64,000 nucleotides of DNA from Syntrophomonadaceae bacterium (GCA_012520725.1 JAAYNQ010000002.1:1-64000); one strand, 5' to 3'; counted from the first letter of the stretch, positions 18,764 through 27,629 are shown. Program-made: numbers and translations. Notes: generated by a model from the sequence alone, not told the origin.

Positions 18764-18765
18764 GT

Positions 18766-19674
18766 TTACCTCCGAGGTAATGAATTAGTATGGATTTCTT
18801 TAATACTATCCCGGGTCAAGTGGGTATATATCTGGGTGGTGGACAACTTTACATGACCTAACAATTCCTGTACCGACCTCAAATCGGCTCCGGCATTTAA
18901 TAAATGAGTGGCAAAAGAATGCCTCATGGTATGGGGACTGATTTTCTGATTTATTGAGGCCTGCTCCATGTATTTGTTGACAATGTTCCTTACACTGCGG
19001 GAGGATAATCTTTCTGCATATTTATTTAAAAACACGGCCTCGCAGTTTTTCTGGCTTTTTTCCAGCATAAGGCTACGGAATTTAAAATAGCGCCAAAGGG
19101 CTTCTTTAGCCTGCCTTCCCAGGGGTATGAGGCGCTCTTTACTTCCCTTGCCCATTACCGTGATTAATTCTTCCCCCATATCTATATCTTTCATATTCAT
19201 CCCCACCAGCTCGCTTACCCGCAAGCCGGCAGCATAAAGGGTTTCCAGTATGGCCCGGTCTCTGCTGCCCAAGGGAGTATGTATATCCGGAGTTTCCATA
19301 AGAAGCTGCATTTCTAAAGGATAAAGGAATTTAGGCAAGCGTTGATCCTGTTTGGGGGTGGAAACTGCTGCAATAGGATTGTTCTTAATTATGCCTTCCC
19401 GGCAGAGGTATTTGGTGAACGATCTTAAGGCAGCCAATTTCCGGGCCTGGGTCGCTCGGCTTAATCCCCGGGATTGTAGAAAAGCCAGGTATGCCCTGAC
19501 TGTTCTGTGATCCAGCTGATCTATTGCTATGTTTTCCCGGGCTAGATGATATTCAGCGGCTACAAAATCCAGGAATTGCTGCAGATCCTTTTTATACCCC
19601 GCTATAGTAAGATTGGAAGCACTCTTTTCAATCATCAAATAATCAAAAAAAGCGTTCAAATGACTGCTAAACAC
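18766..19674 (-). CDS. xerC: Tyrosine recombinase XerC (CodV-like)
   Basis: Site-specific recombinase that resolves chromosome dimers at dif with XerD. N-terminal SAM-like domain ([17 protein letters not shown]) and catalytic domain with Arg in [26 protein letters not shown] (HxxR), [15 protein letters not shown] and the Tyr nucleophile in IYTH. A GTG at 19674 with GGGAG 8 bases upstream gives 302 aa, the family length; the frame is open 15 codons further but without family similarity. Assigned XerC rather than XerD from its place before hslV-hslU-codY. A small dyad (CTAGCA/TGCTAG) at 19701-19716 lies upstream. Confidence 0.93.
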   Translation of the reverse strand: MFSSHLNAFFDYLMIEKSASNLTIAGYKKDLQQFLDFVAAEYHLARENIAIDQLDHRTVRAYLAFLQSRGLSRATQARKLAALRSFTKYLCREGIIKNNPIAAVSTPKQDQRLPKFLYPLEMQLLMETPDIHTPLGSRDRAILETLYAAGLRVSELVGMNMKDIDMGEELITVMGKGSKERLIPLGRQAKEALWRYFKFRSLMLEKSQKNCEAVFLNKYAERLSSRSVRNIVNKYMEQASINQKISPHTMRHSFATHLLNAGADLRSVQELLGHVKLSTTQIYTHLTRDSIKEIHTNSLPRR

Positions 19675-19738
19675 AAATATTACTCCCACATTAAATCTCT
19701 CTAGCAAAAATGCTAGCATATGCGGAAAGCTTTTACAA

Positions 19739-21049
19739 CTATGGCATAAACAATTCTGAAAATTTCTTCATTTCCTCTAACGATCGTCCCACATAGGCCC
19801 GGTATCTGGCTTTCTTATCTTTAATCTTCTCCTTAAGAGGGGGTAAGAGGCCGAAATTGGCGTTTATGGGCTGAAAATTTTTACTTTCGGAATTACTGAT
19901 AAATTGCAACAAAGAACCGATTAAGGTATATGGGGAAGGTACTAAGGCTTCCTGCCCTTTAAGGATTTGCCAGGCATTGATACCGGCTATGAGACCGGTA
20001 GCTGCCGATTCCATATATCCCTCCACCCCGGTAATCTGCCCTGCCAGGAGCAAATGGGGCCTGGATTTAAACTGCAGGGTAGGATGCAAAAGCTGAGGGC
20101 TGTTAATATAGGTATTTCTATGCATGGCTCCATAACGGACAATTTCCGCTCGTTCCAAACCGGGAATCAATCTGATTAATTTCTGCTGCTCGGACCGTTT
20201 CAATCGGGTCTGGAATCCTACCAGACCGAATACCCGTGCTTCTTGGTCCTCTTGCCTGAGCTGTACCACCGCATAGGGTTGTTTTCCATTTCGGGGATCT
20301 TTGAGCCCAACCGGCCTTAAGGGGCCAAAGCGTAAGGTGTCAAAACCTCTGCCGGCCATGACTTCAACCGGCATACAGCCCTCAAATACCATCTGATCAT
20401 CTACACTGTGGCCCTGGAAGGTATCGGCTTGTATCAGGTGATGGTAAAAACGTTCATACTCCTCCTGGTTCATGGGGCAATTATAATAATCATCGCTGCC
20501 CTTGCCATAACGGGAAGCTTTAAATACTATATCCAGATCTATACTCTCAAAACTAACACTGGGAGCAATGGCATCATAGAAAAACAGGTTTTCCTTGCCA
20601 CTTAGTTGCTGTAACTCTTGAGCCATGGCGTCCGAGCTTAGCGGACCGGTAGCTATGATGCTAATTCCTTCTTCCGGGATCCGGGTCACTTCTTCTCTGA
20701 TGATCTCAATATTTTTCATGCTCTCTATTCTACCGGTAACCAGACGGGAAAAAAGCCGTCTGTCTACAGCCAAGGCTGACCCGGCCGGGACTCTGCTCTT
20801 CCCGGCACAATCCAGCAAGAGGGAACCTAAAATTCCCATTTCCTGTTTCAGTAGTCCCTGAGCACTATCAGTAAGTTCTGATTTCAAGGAGTTGCTGCAC
20901 ACCAGTTCTGCCAGGTAGCCGGTCTCGTGTACGGGGGTGTTCTTAACTGGCCGCATCTCAAAAAGTCTAACCGGACAGCCCCGGCTAGCCAGAAAATATG
21001 CCGCTTCGCTGCCAGCCAGGCCTCCCCCGATTACATTTACTGCTCTCAT
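19739..21049 (-). CDS. trmFO: Methylenetetrahydrofolate-tRNA-(uracil-5-)-methyltransferase TrmFO
   Basis: Flavoprotein that makes m5U54 in the T-loop of tRNA, using methylene-THF as carbon donor. The FAD-binding NVIGGGLAGSEAAYFLA is at the N-terminus, followed by FEMRPVKNTPVHETGYLAEL and VCSNSLKSE, a conserved family stretch with the functional Cys51. ITGVEGYMESAATGLIAG marks the C-terminal FAD contact. Length 436 aa. It overlaps topA by 4 bases (ATGA). The topA-trmFO(gid)-xerC-hslVU-codY order is standard for Bacilli and Clostridia. Confidence 0.97.
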   Translation of the reverse strand: MRAVNVIGGGLAGSEAAYFLASRGCPVRLFEMRPVKNTPVHETGYLAELVCSNSLKSELTDSAQGLLKQEMGILGSLLLDCAGKSRVPAGSALAVDRRLFSRLVTGRIESMKNIEIIREEVTRIPEEGISIIATGPLSSDAMAQELQQLSGKENLFFYDAIAPSVSFESIDLDIVFKASRYGKGSDDYYNCPMNQEEYERFYHHLIQADTFQGHSVDDQMVFEGCMPVEVMAGRGFDTLRFGPLRPVGLKDPRNGKQPYAVVQLRQEDQEARVFGLVGFQTRLKRSEQQKLIRLIPGLERAEIVRYGAMHRNTYINSPQLLHPTLQFKSRPHLLLAGQITGVEGYMESAATGLIAGINAWQILKGQEALVPSPYTLIGSLLQFISNSESKNFQPINANFGLLPPLKEKIKDKKARYRAYVGRSLEEMKKFSELFMP

Positions 21050-23124
21050 TCCTGAGTCTCCTTTGCATAACTGCAGTTTGGGTTCTGGCAGAGCAATTTG
21101 GGGTTCTTGTCTTTTGCTGCTTTTTCTACCACCGCATCACCGCATTCAGGGCACTTTTCCCCGGTAGGCTTATTCCAGGAACGAAAACTGCAATCTGGAT
21201 AATTACTGCAGCCATAGAAGCGACGTCCTTTTTTACTTTTCAGGGCTACTATAGAACCCTGGCAGAAGGGGCAATTAACCCCTACCTCTTCATTTAATGA
21301 CTCGGTATGCCGGCATTCGGGAAATCCGGAACAGGCTAAAAATTTGCCAAAACGGCCATATTTGATCAGCAGGGGACGACCACAGACCACACATTCCTTG
21401 CCTGCTTCTTCATCTTTGATTTCAATTTTGTCCAACAATTCCTGGGCTTTTTCCAAATCAGAAGAGAATGGTTGATAAAAATCACGCACCACTTGCCTCC
21501 ATTCCATATTCCCTTCTGCTATCTGATCCAATTCCTCTTCCATTTGGGCAGTGAATTCCACTCCCACCACATTGGAGAAGTTTTCTTTTAACAAATCCAC
21601 TACAATTATTCCCAATTCGGTAGGGACAAAGTTTTTATTCTGCCGCTCTACATAGTTACGGCGTAAAATGGTGTCAATGATGGGAGCATAAGTACTGGGA
21701 CGACCAATATTTTTTTCCTCCAGGAGTTTGACCAGACTGGCCTCAGTAAAACGTGGAGGTGGTTGAGTAAAATGCTGCTCTGATTTTATCTCCTGCAATT
21801 TAAGACTCTGTCCTTCCTTTAGCTCCGGTATGGGATTCTTAATTTCCTCTTCTTCACTGTCGTTATAGACCTTTTTATAGCCGGGAAATTTTAAACGGGA
21901 GGAGCTAGCTTTGAGCAGGTATTCACCAGCCTTTATATCAACCGCCAGGGTATCGAATAAGGCAGGAGCCATTTGACTGGCCACATAGCGTTCCCAAATC
22001 AGCTTGTAGAGCCTGTATTGGTCCCGGGACAAGTAGTCCTTCACGGTCTGAGGGGTACGATATACTGAAGTTGGCCGTATAGCCTCATGAGCATCCTGGG
22101 CACTTTTCCTGCTCTTGTATTCATTGGGACTTTCTGGAGCATATTCCGGGCCATAAAAAGATTTAATGAAATCCAGTGCTTCGTCCTGGGCTACACTTGC
22201 TATCCTGGTGGAATCAGTTCTTAGGTAAGTAATCAAACCTACCGTTCCGTCTTTACCCAAGGATAGCCCTTCATACAGTTCCTGAGCCACCCGCATAGTT
22301 CGTTTAGCATAGAAATTAAGCCTTTTGGAAGCTTCCTGCTGTAAGGTGCTGGTAATAAAAGGGGGATTAGCCCGCTTGCGTTTTTCCTTCTTTTCCACTC
22401 TGGCCACTTTTAGCTGGGCTTTTTTTAACTCTTTTTCTATTTCTTCTTTTTGAGCTTCTGACTTGATTTCCAGTCTTTCGTTTTTATACATGGCCACCCG
22501 GGCGTTAAATGAATTCTTTTTCCGGTCAGCCACCAATGCTTCCATAGTCCAATACTCTACCGGCTGAAAGTTTTTGATTTCTTCTTCCCGTTCACAGATT
22601 AGTCTTAAGGCTACCGATTGTACTCTTCCAGCACTCAATCCTTTGCGAATTTTGCTCCAGAGCAGTGGACTTAAGTTATAACCCAACAAGCGATCCAGTA
22701 TCCTTCGGGCTTGCTGAGCATTAACCCGATTCATATCAATAGGCCGGGCGTTTTTTATAGCATTTTTTACTGCTTCTTTGGTTATTTCATTAAATTCTAT
22801 CCGGCACTTGGAGCCGTCAGGAATTTTAATGGCCTTTTGCAAATGCCAGGCAATGGCTTCACCTTCCCGGTCCGGGTCAGTGGCCAACAAGACTCGATTA
22901 GATTTACTTGACTCATCTTTGATTTCCTTTAAAACCTCGCCCTTGCCCCGTATGGTTATATACTGGGGCTCAAAATCATTATCGATGTCTATACCCAGCT
23001 TACTCTTGGGCAAATCCTTGATATGTCCTACGGATGCCTTTATCCGGTAATTCTTGCCCAGGAATTTTCCAATAGTTTTGGCCTTGGCCGCAGATTCAAC
23101 AATTATTAAAGTATTACCCGCCAA
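21046..23124 (-). CDS. topA: DNA topoisomerase I
   Basis: Type IA topoisomerase that relaxes negative supercoils. Toprim domain at the N-terminus (LIIVESAAKAKTIGKFLG; later DPDREGEAIAWH near 115-125). The active Tyr lies in TYLRTDSTRIA near 300. Three C-terminal four-Cys zinc ribbons start near CVVCGRPLL, CPFCQGSIV and CPECGDAVV. The frame opens at a GTG (23133) that overlaps its own ribosome site; TTG at 23124 lies 8 bases after GGAGAGG and gives 692 aa. It is 32 bp after dprA. Confidence 0.97.
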   Translation of the reverse strand: MAGNTLIIVESAAKAKTIGKFLGKNYRIKASVGHIKDLPKSKLGIDIDNDFEPQYITIRGKGEVLKEIKDESSKSNRVLLATDPDREGEAIAWHLQKAIKIPDGSKCRIEFNEITKEAVKNAIKNARPIDMNRVNAQQARRILDRLLGYNLSPLLWSKIRKGLSAGRVQSVALRLICEREEEIKNFQPVEYWTMEALVADRKKNSFNARVAMYKNERLEIKSEAQKEEIEKELKKAQLKVARVEKKEKRKRANPPFITSTLQQEASKRLNFYAKRTMRVAQELYEGLSLGKDGTVGLITYLRTDSTRIASVAQDEALDFIKSFYGPEYAPESPNEYKSRKSAQDAHEAIRPTSVYRTPQTVKDYLSRDQYRLYKLIWERYVASQMAPALFDTLAVDIKAGEYLLKASSSRLKFPGYKKVYNDSEEEEIKNPIPELKEGQSLKLQEIKSEQHFTQPPPRFTEASLVKLLEEKNIGRPSTYAPIIDTILRRNYVERQNKNFVPTELGIIVVDLLKENFSNVVGVEFTAQMEEELDQIAEGNMEWRQVVRDFYQPFSSDLEKAQELLDKIEIKDEEAGKECVVCGRPLLIKYGRFGKFLACSGFPECRHTESLNEEVGVNCPFCQGSIVALKSKKGRRFYGCSNYPDCSFRSWNKPTGEKCPECGDAVVEKAAKDKNPKLLCQNPNCSYAKETQE

Positions 23125-23156
23125 TATTTTCACCTCTCCGTGTCACAACCTTCTAA

Positions 23157-24251
23157 TTAAAGCTTGACATAGTAATTACCCGGTAATGCTTGTACTATAC
23201 CTTTGAGTTCAAGATTAAGCAGCAATATGCTAAGATGGCCAAAATCAAAACCGGTTTTATCTAACAATGTATCAAAATGGCATGGTTCCCAACTCATATT
23301 CTCCATTATCACTGATTCTTCCTTATCGGGCAAGAATAATTCTTCTTGTTTAATCAGCTTAGGACCAGGATCTTGGGCCAGATGGGCATATTCCTGTATA
23401 ATATCTGAAATTTCTGTATACACTATGGCCCCCTGTTGGATCAATTTATTGGCACCGGCACTGGCCGGGCTGTTAATTGGGCCGGGAACAGCAAAAACAT
23501 CTTTGCCCTGTTCCAGGGCAAAATCAACCGTTATCAAAGCCCCGCTTTTCAAACCTGCCTCTACCACTACCACTCCCTGAGCCAGGCCGGATATTAGACG
23601 ATTTCTCATGGGAAAGTTCCGAGCTTCAGGACTGGTAGCAGGGGGAAACTCACTGATAATTAAACCTTCCCTGGCCACCCGATCATATAAAGGTTTGTTT
23701 TCCCGGGGATAGACCACATCGATCCCATTGCCCAGTACTCCTATGGTAAAACCCTGCCCTTCCAATGCCCCCAGGTGAGCTTCCCGATCCACCCCCCGGG
23801 CCATACCGCTGACTACAGTAACCTGATGCTGGGCCAAAGCCTGGCCCAGTTTCCTAGCCGTATGTTTGCCGTAAGGAGTAGCAGCCCGGGAGCCCACTAC
23901 CGCTAAGGAAAAATCATTCACCCCTCCTATTTGGCCCCGGTAATAAAGTATGACCGGAGGTTGGGAGATATACCTCAAGGCCTGGGGATAGGATTTCTCT
24001 TCTATGGTGACAACCCCAATATCCCTCTTTTCCAGTTTTTCCAAAAAAGACAGGGGGTGGGTGCCCTTTCTTAAAGCTATGATTTCATCCAGGATCGGAG
24101 GCGGCAAAGAAGCCTGGCGCAGCTTAGAAGCGCTTAACTGGAGAAAAGACAGGCAACTACCAAATTCCTCCTTTATTCTCATTAATCTTCCATGCCCCAC
24201 TCCCTTAACAGAATGAAGCATACATACAGCAGCCTTTTCCTCTCTTCCCAT
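23157..24251 (-). CDS. dprA: DNA-processing protein DprA (Smf)
   Basis: DprA loads RecA onto incoming single-stranded DNA in transformation. Present are an N-terminal helical (SAM/HhH-like) region, the Rossmann-fold core with SRAATPYGKHTARKLGQALA near 118-137 and VVSGMARGVDREAHLGAL near 145, then VYPRENKPLYDRV, NFPMRNRLISGLA and EQGKDVFAVPGPI, all classic. A short C-terminal winged-helix follows. Length 364 aa, normal. ATG with GGAAGG upstream. First gene of the dprA-topA-trmFO cluster. DprA is widely kept in non-competent Firmicutes, so it is no proof of competence. Confidence 0.97.
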   Translation of the reverse strand: MGREEKAAVCMLHSVKGVGHGRLMRIKEEFGSCLSFLQLSASKLRQASLPPPILDEIIALRKGTHPLSFLEKLEKRDIGVVTIEEKSYPQALRYISQPPVILYYRGQIGGVNDFSLAVVGSRAATPYGKHTARKLGQALAQHQVTVVSGMARGVDREAHLGALEGQGFTIGVLGNGIDVVYPRENKPLYDRVAREGLIISEFPPATSPEARNFPMRNRLISGLAQGVVVVEAGLKSGALITVDFALEQGKDVFAVPGPINSPASAGANKLIQQGAIVYTEISDIIQEYAHLAQDPGPKLIKQEELFLPDKEESVIMENMSWEPCHFDTLLDKTGFDFGHLSILLLNLELKGIVQALPGNYYVKL

Positions 24252-24354
24252 AATGCACCTTCCATTTACTTTTTTTAGATGATATGTGAATTTATTTCAA
24301 ATGACAAGCTGTTTAGAAAAAGAACAAATCTATTACTTGGCATTTAAGAATACC

Positions 24355-24384
24355 ACATAAGCCAAGTCTTTAGCGGGTAAAATA
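24355..24384 (+). promoter_or_regulatory. Sigma-F-like promoter candidate for the plus-strand mini-operon
   Basis: Plus strand: ACATA at 24355-24359, a 15-base spacer, then GGGTAAAATA at 24375-24384. The Bacillus sigma-F consensus as I remember it is GywTA-N15-GgnrAnAnTw; this site has one mismatch in each element. The predicted start would fall about 8 bases before the ribosome site of the first small ORF. The same bases include TAAAAT, a possible sigma-A -10, but no -35 is visible for it. Suggestive only. Confidence 0.3.
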
Positions 24385-24414
24385 AAATGATTTTATATGA
24401 AGGGGGTTTTTTTA

Positions 24415-24600
24415 TTGATAGCAGGACTAATGGATTATAAAAACTCGGCGATGAAAAAGATGATGCAGCAGGATAAGGTAGACCCAGGTAGCTTCAGTTT
24501 TTTGGAGCCTGGCTGGTGGGCTCTTCATGCTACAGCAATAACGGCTATTTGGGTAATAGCCGACCGAATTGCCCGCAGTTCATCCAGGCCCAATGTCTAA
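24415..24600 (+). CDS. Unknown small protein with one predicted membrane helix
   Basis: Not recognised. A plus-strand ORF in a window where all large genes are on minus. TTG at 24415 lies 8 bases after GAAGGGGG and gives 61 aa; ATG at 24430 (56 aa) or at 24397 are alternatives. The N-terminal half is charged and Met-rich (NSAMKKMMQQDKVDP), then SFSFLEPGWWALHATAITAI, a probable membrane or amphipathic helix, and a basic Arg-rich tail ending SSSRPNV. The stop is followed at once by the ribosome site of a second small ORF, so the two look like a bicistronic unit. Function unknown; a link to sporulation is only suggested by the promoter and nearby sig genes. Confidence 0.55.
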   Translation: MIAGLMDYKNSAMKKMMQQDKVDPGSFSFLEPGWWALHATAITAIWVIADRIARSSSRPNV

Positions 24601-24610
24601 GGGGGATTGT

Positions 24611-24778
24611 ATGCTGATTCACAGTGCCAAACCACTTTCCTATCACCAAAACCGGATACAAATCCCTTTACGAGCAGAAGATCTGTTGGATGAAAATGTA
24701 TATGACGAGGTCTGGCTACCATGGGGAGATGATCCCGAAAGCGATATCTACCGGCTGATGGAACAGAACCGGCTGTAG
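24611..24778 (+). CDS. Unknown small acidic protein
   Basis: Not recognised. ATG at 24611 follows AAGGGGG (24599-24605), which overlaps the stop of the preceding small ORF, so translation is probably coupled. The 55-aa product starts with MLIHSAKPLSYHQNRIQIPL and is then strongly acidic with aromatic residues (AEDLLDENVYDEVWLPWGDD), ending IYRLMEQNRL. No membrane helix, no cysteines. It may be a soluble partner of the upstream membrane protein. A hairpin about 65 bp after the stop could end the transcript. Confidence 0.55.
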   Translation: MLIHSAKPLSYHQNRIQIPLRAEDLLDENVYDEVWLPWGDDPESDIYRLMEQNRL

Positions 24779-24842
24779 CTTGGGCTGTGCATTATCCTGA
24801 CTTGGCTATTCCAAAACTCTGCAACAAAACAGAACAGACTTT

Positions 24843-24872
24843 GGGGCTGTATCCAAAATGGGGTACAGCCCC
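24843..24872 (+). terminator. Hairpin ending the plus-strand mini-operon
   Basis: GGGGCTGTA pairs perfectly with TACAGCCCC (9 bp) around a 12-base loop, followed by CTTTGTATTCT. The tail is less T-rich than a textbook intrinsic terminator. The remaining stretch to 25032 shows only a weak GGGGA/TCCCC dyad near 24899-24918 and no gene. Confidence 0.55.
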
Positions 24873-25032
24873 CTTTGTATTCTATAGTATAAGTAGGTGG
24901 GGACAAGCTTTTATCCCCTGCAGGATCCTGCTGTCCAGGCTGCTTGGTGGCCAGTGTATCAATCCTGACTATTTCTCAAAACTCCTGTCAGTCTATAGCA
25001 GCTTCTAAAGGGCATCACCCATAGGTCCAATC

Positions 25033-26442
25033 TTAACGTCCCCGGGACCCGGCTTCCACCAGCAGGCTTTCCATCTGGCTATCACCGAAAAGGTCGTAGA
25101 CTCTTATGGCTATCCGGTAAGTATCTTGTAAGGGCAGCTTTAACTTAATGCTAAGCTGCAGGCTGGAGTCATAGTGTTTTTTATTCCGTAAAATCTGAAC
25201 CTGGGAATAAAAGGTTTCCCCGTCATAGTCCAAATCCACTTCCCAGAAATCGATGACACTGCCAAAGTGCCAGTTCTCCTGCAAATCCTGAATATGTCTG
25301 CTATCCGGTTTATAGTCTTCGATGCCGATTAAGATGAGGGCATAATCATGGTCATAAGGCTGAATCAGGGGATCCATTAGGCGCAAAGATCCGGTGTTAG
25401 CCTGGAGCGGAGGTCCTAAGTGTTCCACAGCAAATGAGCCTAATCCTTGTTTAATCAAACGCTTTATGCTGGTCTGAATGGCTATAGGGCTATTATCACA
25501 ACTTAGCCAGCAGCGCTCCAATTGTTGGCTGATGGCTGCGGTGGTTCCTGAACCAGCGTAAAAGTCAGCTACCAGTGAGCCTGGGCTGGATGCGGATAGA
25601 ATAATTCTTCTTAGTAGAGCTTCTGGCTTTTGGGTGGGAAATTTCAGGTTTTCCGCGGCAGTAGGACTGAGTATTTTATTAATATCCGTCCACCAATCCT
25701 GCATCAAAGCCCCCTGGGAATGCAGTTTATATTTATCACCCTTGACCTTGGTCAAGCCTCTTTCACGGGTGGCGGCGGTATACGGACGATACTGGGGATT
25801 AAATATGTATTCATCGCTTTTAGCGTACCATAGAATCAAGTCATGTTTACGATGAAAATGTCTTTTAGTACCACTGCCTCCGCTATAACACCATACTATT
25901 TCATTAACCAGGTTGTGAGGAGAAAATATTTCATCCAATAAGATTTTCACATAATGACTCACATGCCAATCCAAATGCACCAATAAACTGCCCTGTACTG
26001 ACAATAACTCTTTCATCAGGCATAATCGAGGATAAAGGTGATCCAGATATTGCTCTATATCTGCAAATCCCGGATCAACAAAAACCGGTCGACTTATGTA
26101 TTCCCAGGGCCGGTCCTCAGCAGCCTTAAATTTGACCCGGGAATGGTAGGTATTGGAGCTAAGATAAGGGGGATCTATGTATATAAGATCAAAAGCCTTC
26201 CCATAGCCACTATGGAGCAAAAACTGCATCACCTGGAGGTTATCACCCTGGAAAATCCGTCCTGAAGGCTTATTATCCTTAGGGGGCAGCGACTCAGGCA
26301 GAAATAATTCAAATATGGAATCCCTGTCCCCAGCAGCGTAGGGGTGAACTATTTCTATAATATGATGATCAAAATCCTTATCATTAACTGGAGCATGGCT
26401 AGTTTTACTATCCCAGGCCAGTCTAATACTAAACTCACTCAA
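25033..26442 (-). CDS. Solitary site-specific DNA-methyltransferase (adenine-specific, beta class)
   Basis: S-adenosylmethionine-dependent DNA methyltransferase, 469 aa. Catalytic motif IV is DLIYIDPPYLSSNTYHSR near residue 84, and motif I (VADFYAGSGTTAA) comes later, near 290. This IV-then-I order defines the beta group, and DPPY points to N6-adenine. SLLVHLDWHVSHYVK and NEIVWCYSGGSGTKRHFHRKHD are typical of Mod-like enzymes. The last ~130 residues form a separate C-terminal domain (ENWHFGSVIDFWEVDLDYDG) seen with some Mod-type proteins. No restriction gene is nearby, so it looks like an orphan. TTG start with AAGGAG 9 bases upstream. It faces the plus-strand mini-operon tail to tail. Target sequence unknown. 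Confidence 0.85.
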   Translation of the reverse strand: MSEFSIRLAWDSKTSHAPVNDKDFDHHIIEIVHPYAAGDRDSIFELFLPESLPPKDNKPSGRIFQGDNLQVMQFLLHSGYGKAFDLIYIDPPYLSSNTYHSRVKFKAAEDRPWEYISRPVFVDPGFADIEQYLDHLYPRLCLMKELLSVQGSLLVHLDWHVSHYVKILLDEIFSPHNLVNEIVWCYSGGSGTKRHFHRKHDLILWYAKSDEYIFNPQYRPYTAATRERGLTKVKGDKYKLHSQGALMQDWWTDINKILSPTAAENLKFPTQKPEALLRRIILSASSPGSLVADFYAGSGTTAAISQQLERCWLSCDNSPIAIQTSIKRLIKQGLGSFAVEHLGPPLQANTGSLRLMDPLIQPYDHDYALILIGIEDYKPDSRHIQDLQENWHFGSVIDFWEVDLDYDGETFYSQVQILRNKKHYDSSLQLSIKLKLPLQDTYRIAIRVYDLFGDSQMESLLVEAGSRGR

Positions 26443-26603
26443 AGAGCAGCTCTCCTTACCTTTTTTCTTGATCTAAAAGAAGTTTACCATAAAAGGCGAG
26501 TTAATTTGGCATAAGACAGTATAATAGTCATCCGCGTATTGGTTGGACCATCGACTCATCACTTTTCTTGCCCATAACCCATGCTTATTAGCGGCTAAAG
26601 CAA

Positions 26604-26631
26604 AATGGGCCGGAAGTAAATCCAACCCATT
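26604..26631 (-). terminator. Hairpin downstream of the small sigG-linked gene
   Basis: Minus strand AATGGGTTGGA pairs with TCCGGCCCATT (11 pairs, two G-U) around a 6-base loop, followed by TTGCTTT. It would end the spoIIGA-sigE-sigG-small gene transcripts. The T-tract is weak. The rest of 26443-26699 shows nothing recognisable. Confidence 0.5.
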
Positions 26632-26699
26632 ATGGCTCCAAAATTAAATTATTTATCCGCTTCTTAGATTTTCCTGCCATATATTTCAAGAGGGGAATC

Positions 26700-26837
26700 T
26701 TATTCGTATTCCAATTGAATTTTAACCAGGTTGTCAGGGGTAAAAGCCCGTTCCGAAGCATAATAGTGATTGGTAATTGGAATTAGCAGTGTGAATATAA
26801 TAGCTACCAGGGTTACCAGCAACAAATTCCTTCCCAT
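26700..26837 (-). CDS. Small predicted membrane-anchored protein downstream of sigG
   Basis: I found this ORF by hand translation; it is 45 codons long. ATG at 26837 has a full GGAGG 7 bases upstream. The product starts MGRNLLLVTLVAIIFTLLIP, an uninterrupted hydrophobic segment that is either a signal anchor or uncleaved signal, and ends with a short polar tail, SERAFTPDNLVKIQLEYE. It begins 18 bp after the sigG stop and is followed by a hairpin, so it is almost surely in the sigG transcript. No family recognised. By position it may act in the forespore or its membrane, but that is inference. Confidence 0.6.
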   Translation of the reverse strand: MGRNLLLVTLVAIIFTLLIPITNHYYASERAFTPDNLVKIQLEYE

Positions 26838-26855
26838 CCTGGTCCCTCCTTTTTT

Positions 26856-27629
26856 CTAGATATGTTTCTTCAACTGCTTTAAAGCGGCCTTTTCCAGTCT
26901 GGAAACCTGGGCTTGGGATATGCCTATCTCTTCCGCTACCTCCATTTGGGTTTTGCCGGAGAAGAAGCGCAGGTTGACAATGTGTTTCTCCCGCTCGTTT
27001 AGTTTTTTCATGGCTTCTTTAATGGATATTTCTTCCAGCCATTGTTCATCGGTATTCTTGTCATCGCTTATCTGATCCATTACCAGGATAGGATCTCCCC
27101 CATCATTATATATAGGTTCGAATAAGGACACCGGCTCTTGTATGGCGTCCAGGGCAAATACCACTTCCTCCCGGGGTATCGCTAATTCCTGAGCGATTTG
27201 GCTTATTGAGGGTTCGGCTTCATTGGCATTCACCAACTTTTCCCGGGCCTGCAAGGCTTTATAAGCTATATCCCGTAAGGAGCGAGACACTCGTACCGCA
27301 TTATTGTCCCTTAAATATCTTCTGATTTCACCGATAACCATGGGTACGGCATAAGTGGAAAACCTTACATTCTGACCCAGGTCAAAATTATCTATGGCCT
27401 TTATCAAACCGATACATCCCACCTGAAACAAATCGTCCACATATTCGCCCCGGTTGCTAAAGCGTTGTATCACACTTAATACTAATCTTAAATTGCCCTG
27501 TATCAAGGTTTCCCGGGCTTCATTATCACCCTCCTGCATCTTCGCAAATAATATTCTCATGGTTTCATTCTTCAATACTGGAAGCTTGGAAGTATTAACT
27601 CCACATATCTCGACCTTGTTTGTCAACAC
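26856..27629 (-). CDS. sigG: RNA polymerase sporulation sigma factor SigG
   Basis: Late forespore-specific sigma factor. The 257-aa product has region 2 (NLRLVLSVIQRF, then DDLFQVGCIGLIKAIDNFD, RFSTYAVPMVIGEIRRYLRD), region 3 (VSRSLRDIAYKALQARE) and region 4 with LNEREKHIVNLRFFSGKTQ and the helix-turn-helix MEVAEEIGISQAQVSRLEK. The N-terminus NKVEICGVNTSKLPVLKNE is diagnostic of SigG rather than SigF. GTG start with GGGGA 9 bases upstream. It follows spoIIGA-sigE with a 299-bp gap that carries an inverted repeat, as separate sigG regulation would require. Confidence 0.97.
   Translation of the reverse strand: MLTNKVEICGVNTSKLPVLKNETMRILFAKMQEGDNEARETLIQGNLRLVLSVIQRFSNRGEYVDDLFQVGCIGLIKAIDNFDLGQNVRFSTYAVPMVIGEIRRYLRDNNAVRVSRSLRDIAYKALQAREKLVNANEAEPSISQIAQELAIPREEVVFALDAIQEPVSLFEPIYNDGGDPILVMDQISDDKNTDEQWLEEISIKEAMKKLNEREKHIVNLRFFSGKTQMEVAEEIGISQAQVSRLEKAALKQLKKHI

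Noticed and set aside
24569-24610. Earlier ATG for the second plus-strand small ORF (24569)
   Set aside because: It lies inside the first small ORF and has no ribosome site, whereas ATG 24611 follows AAGGGGG at normal distance.
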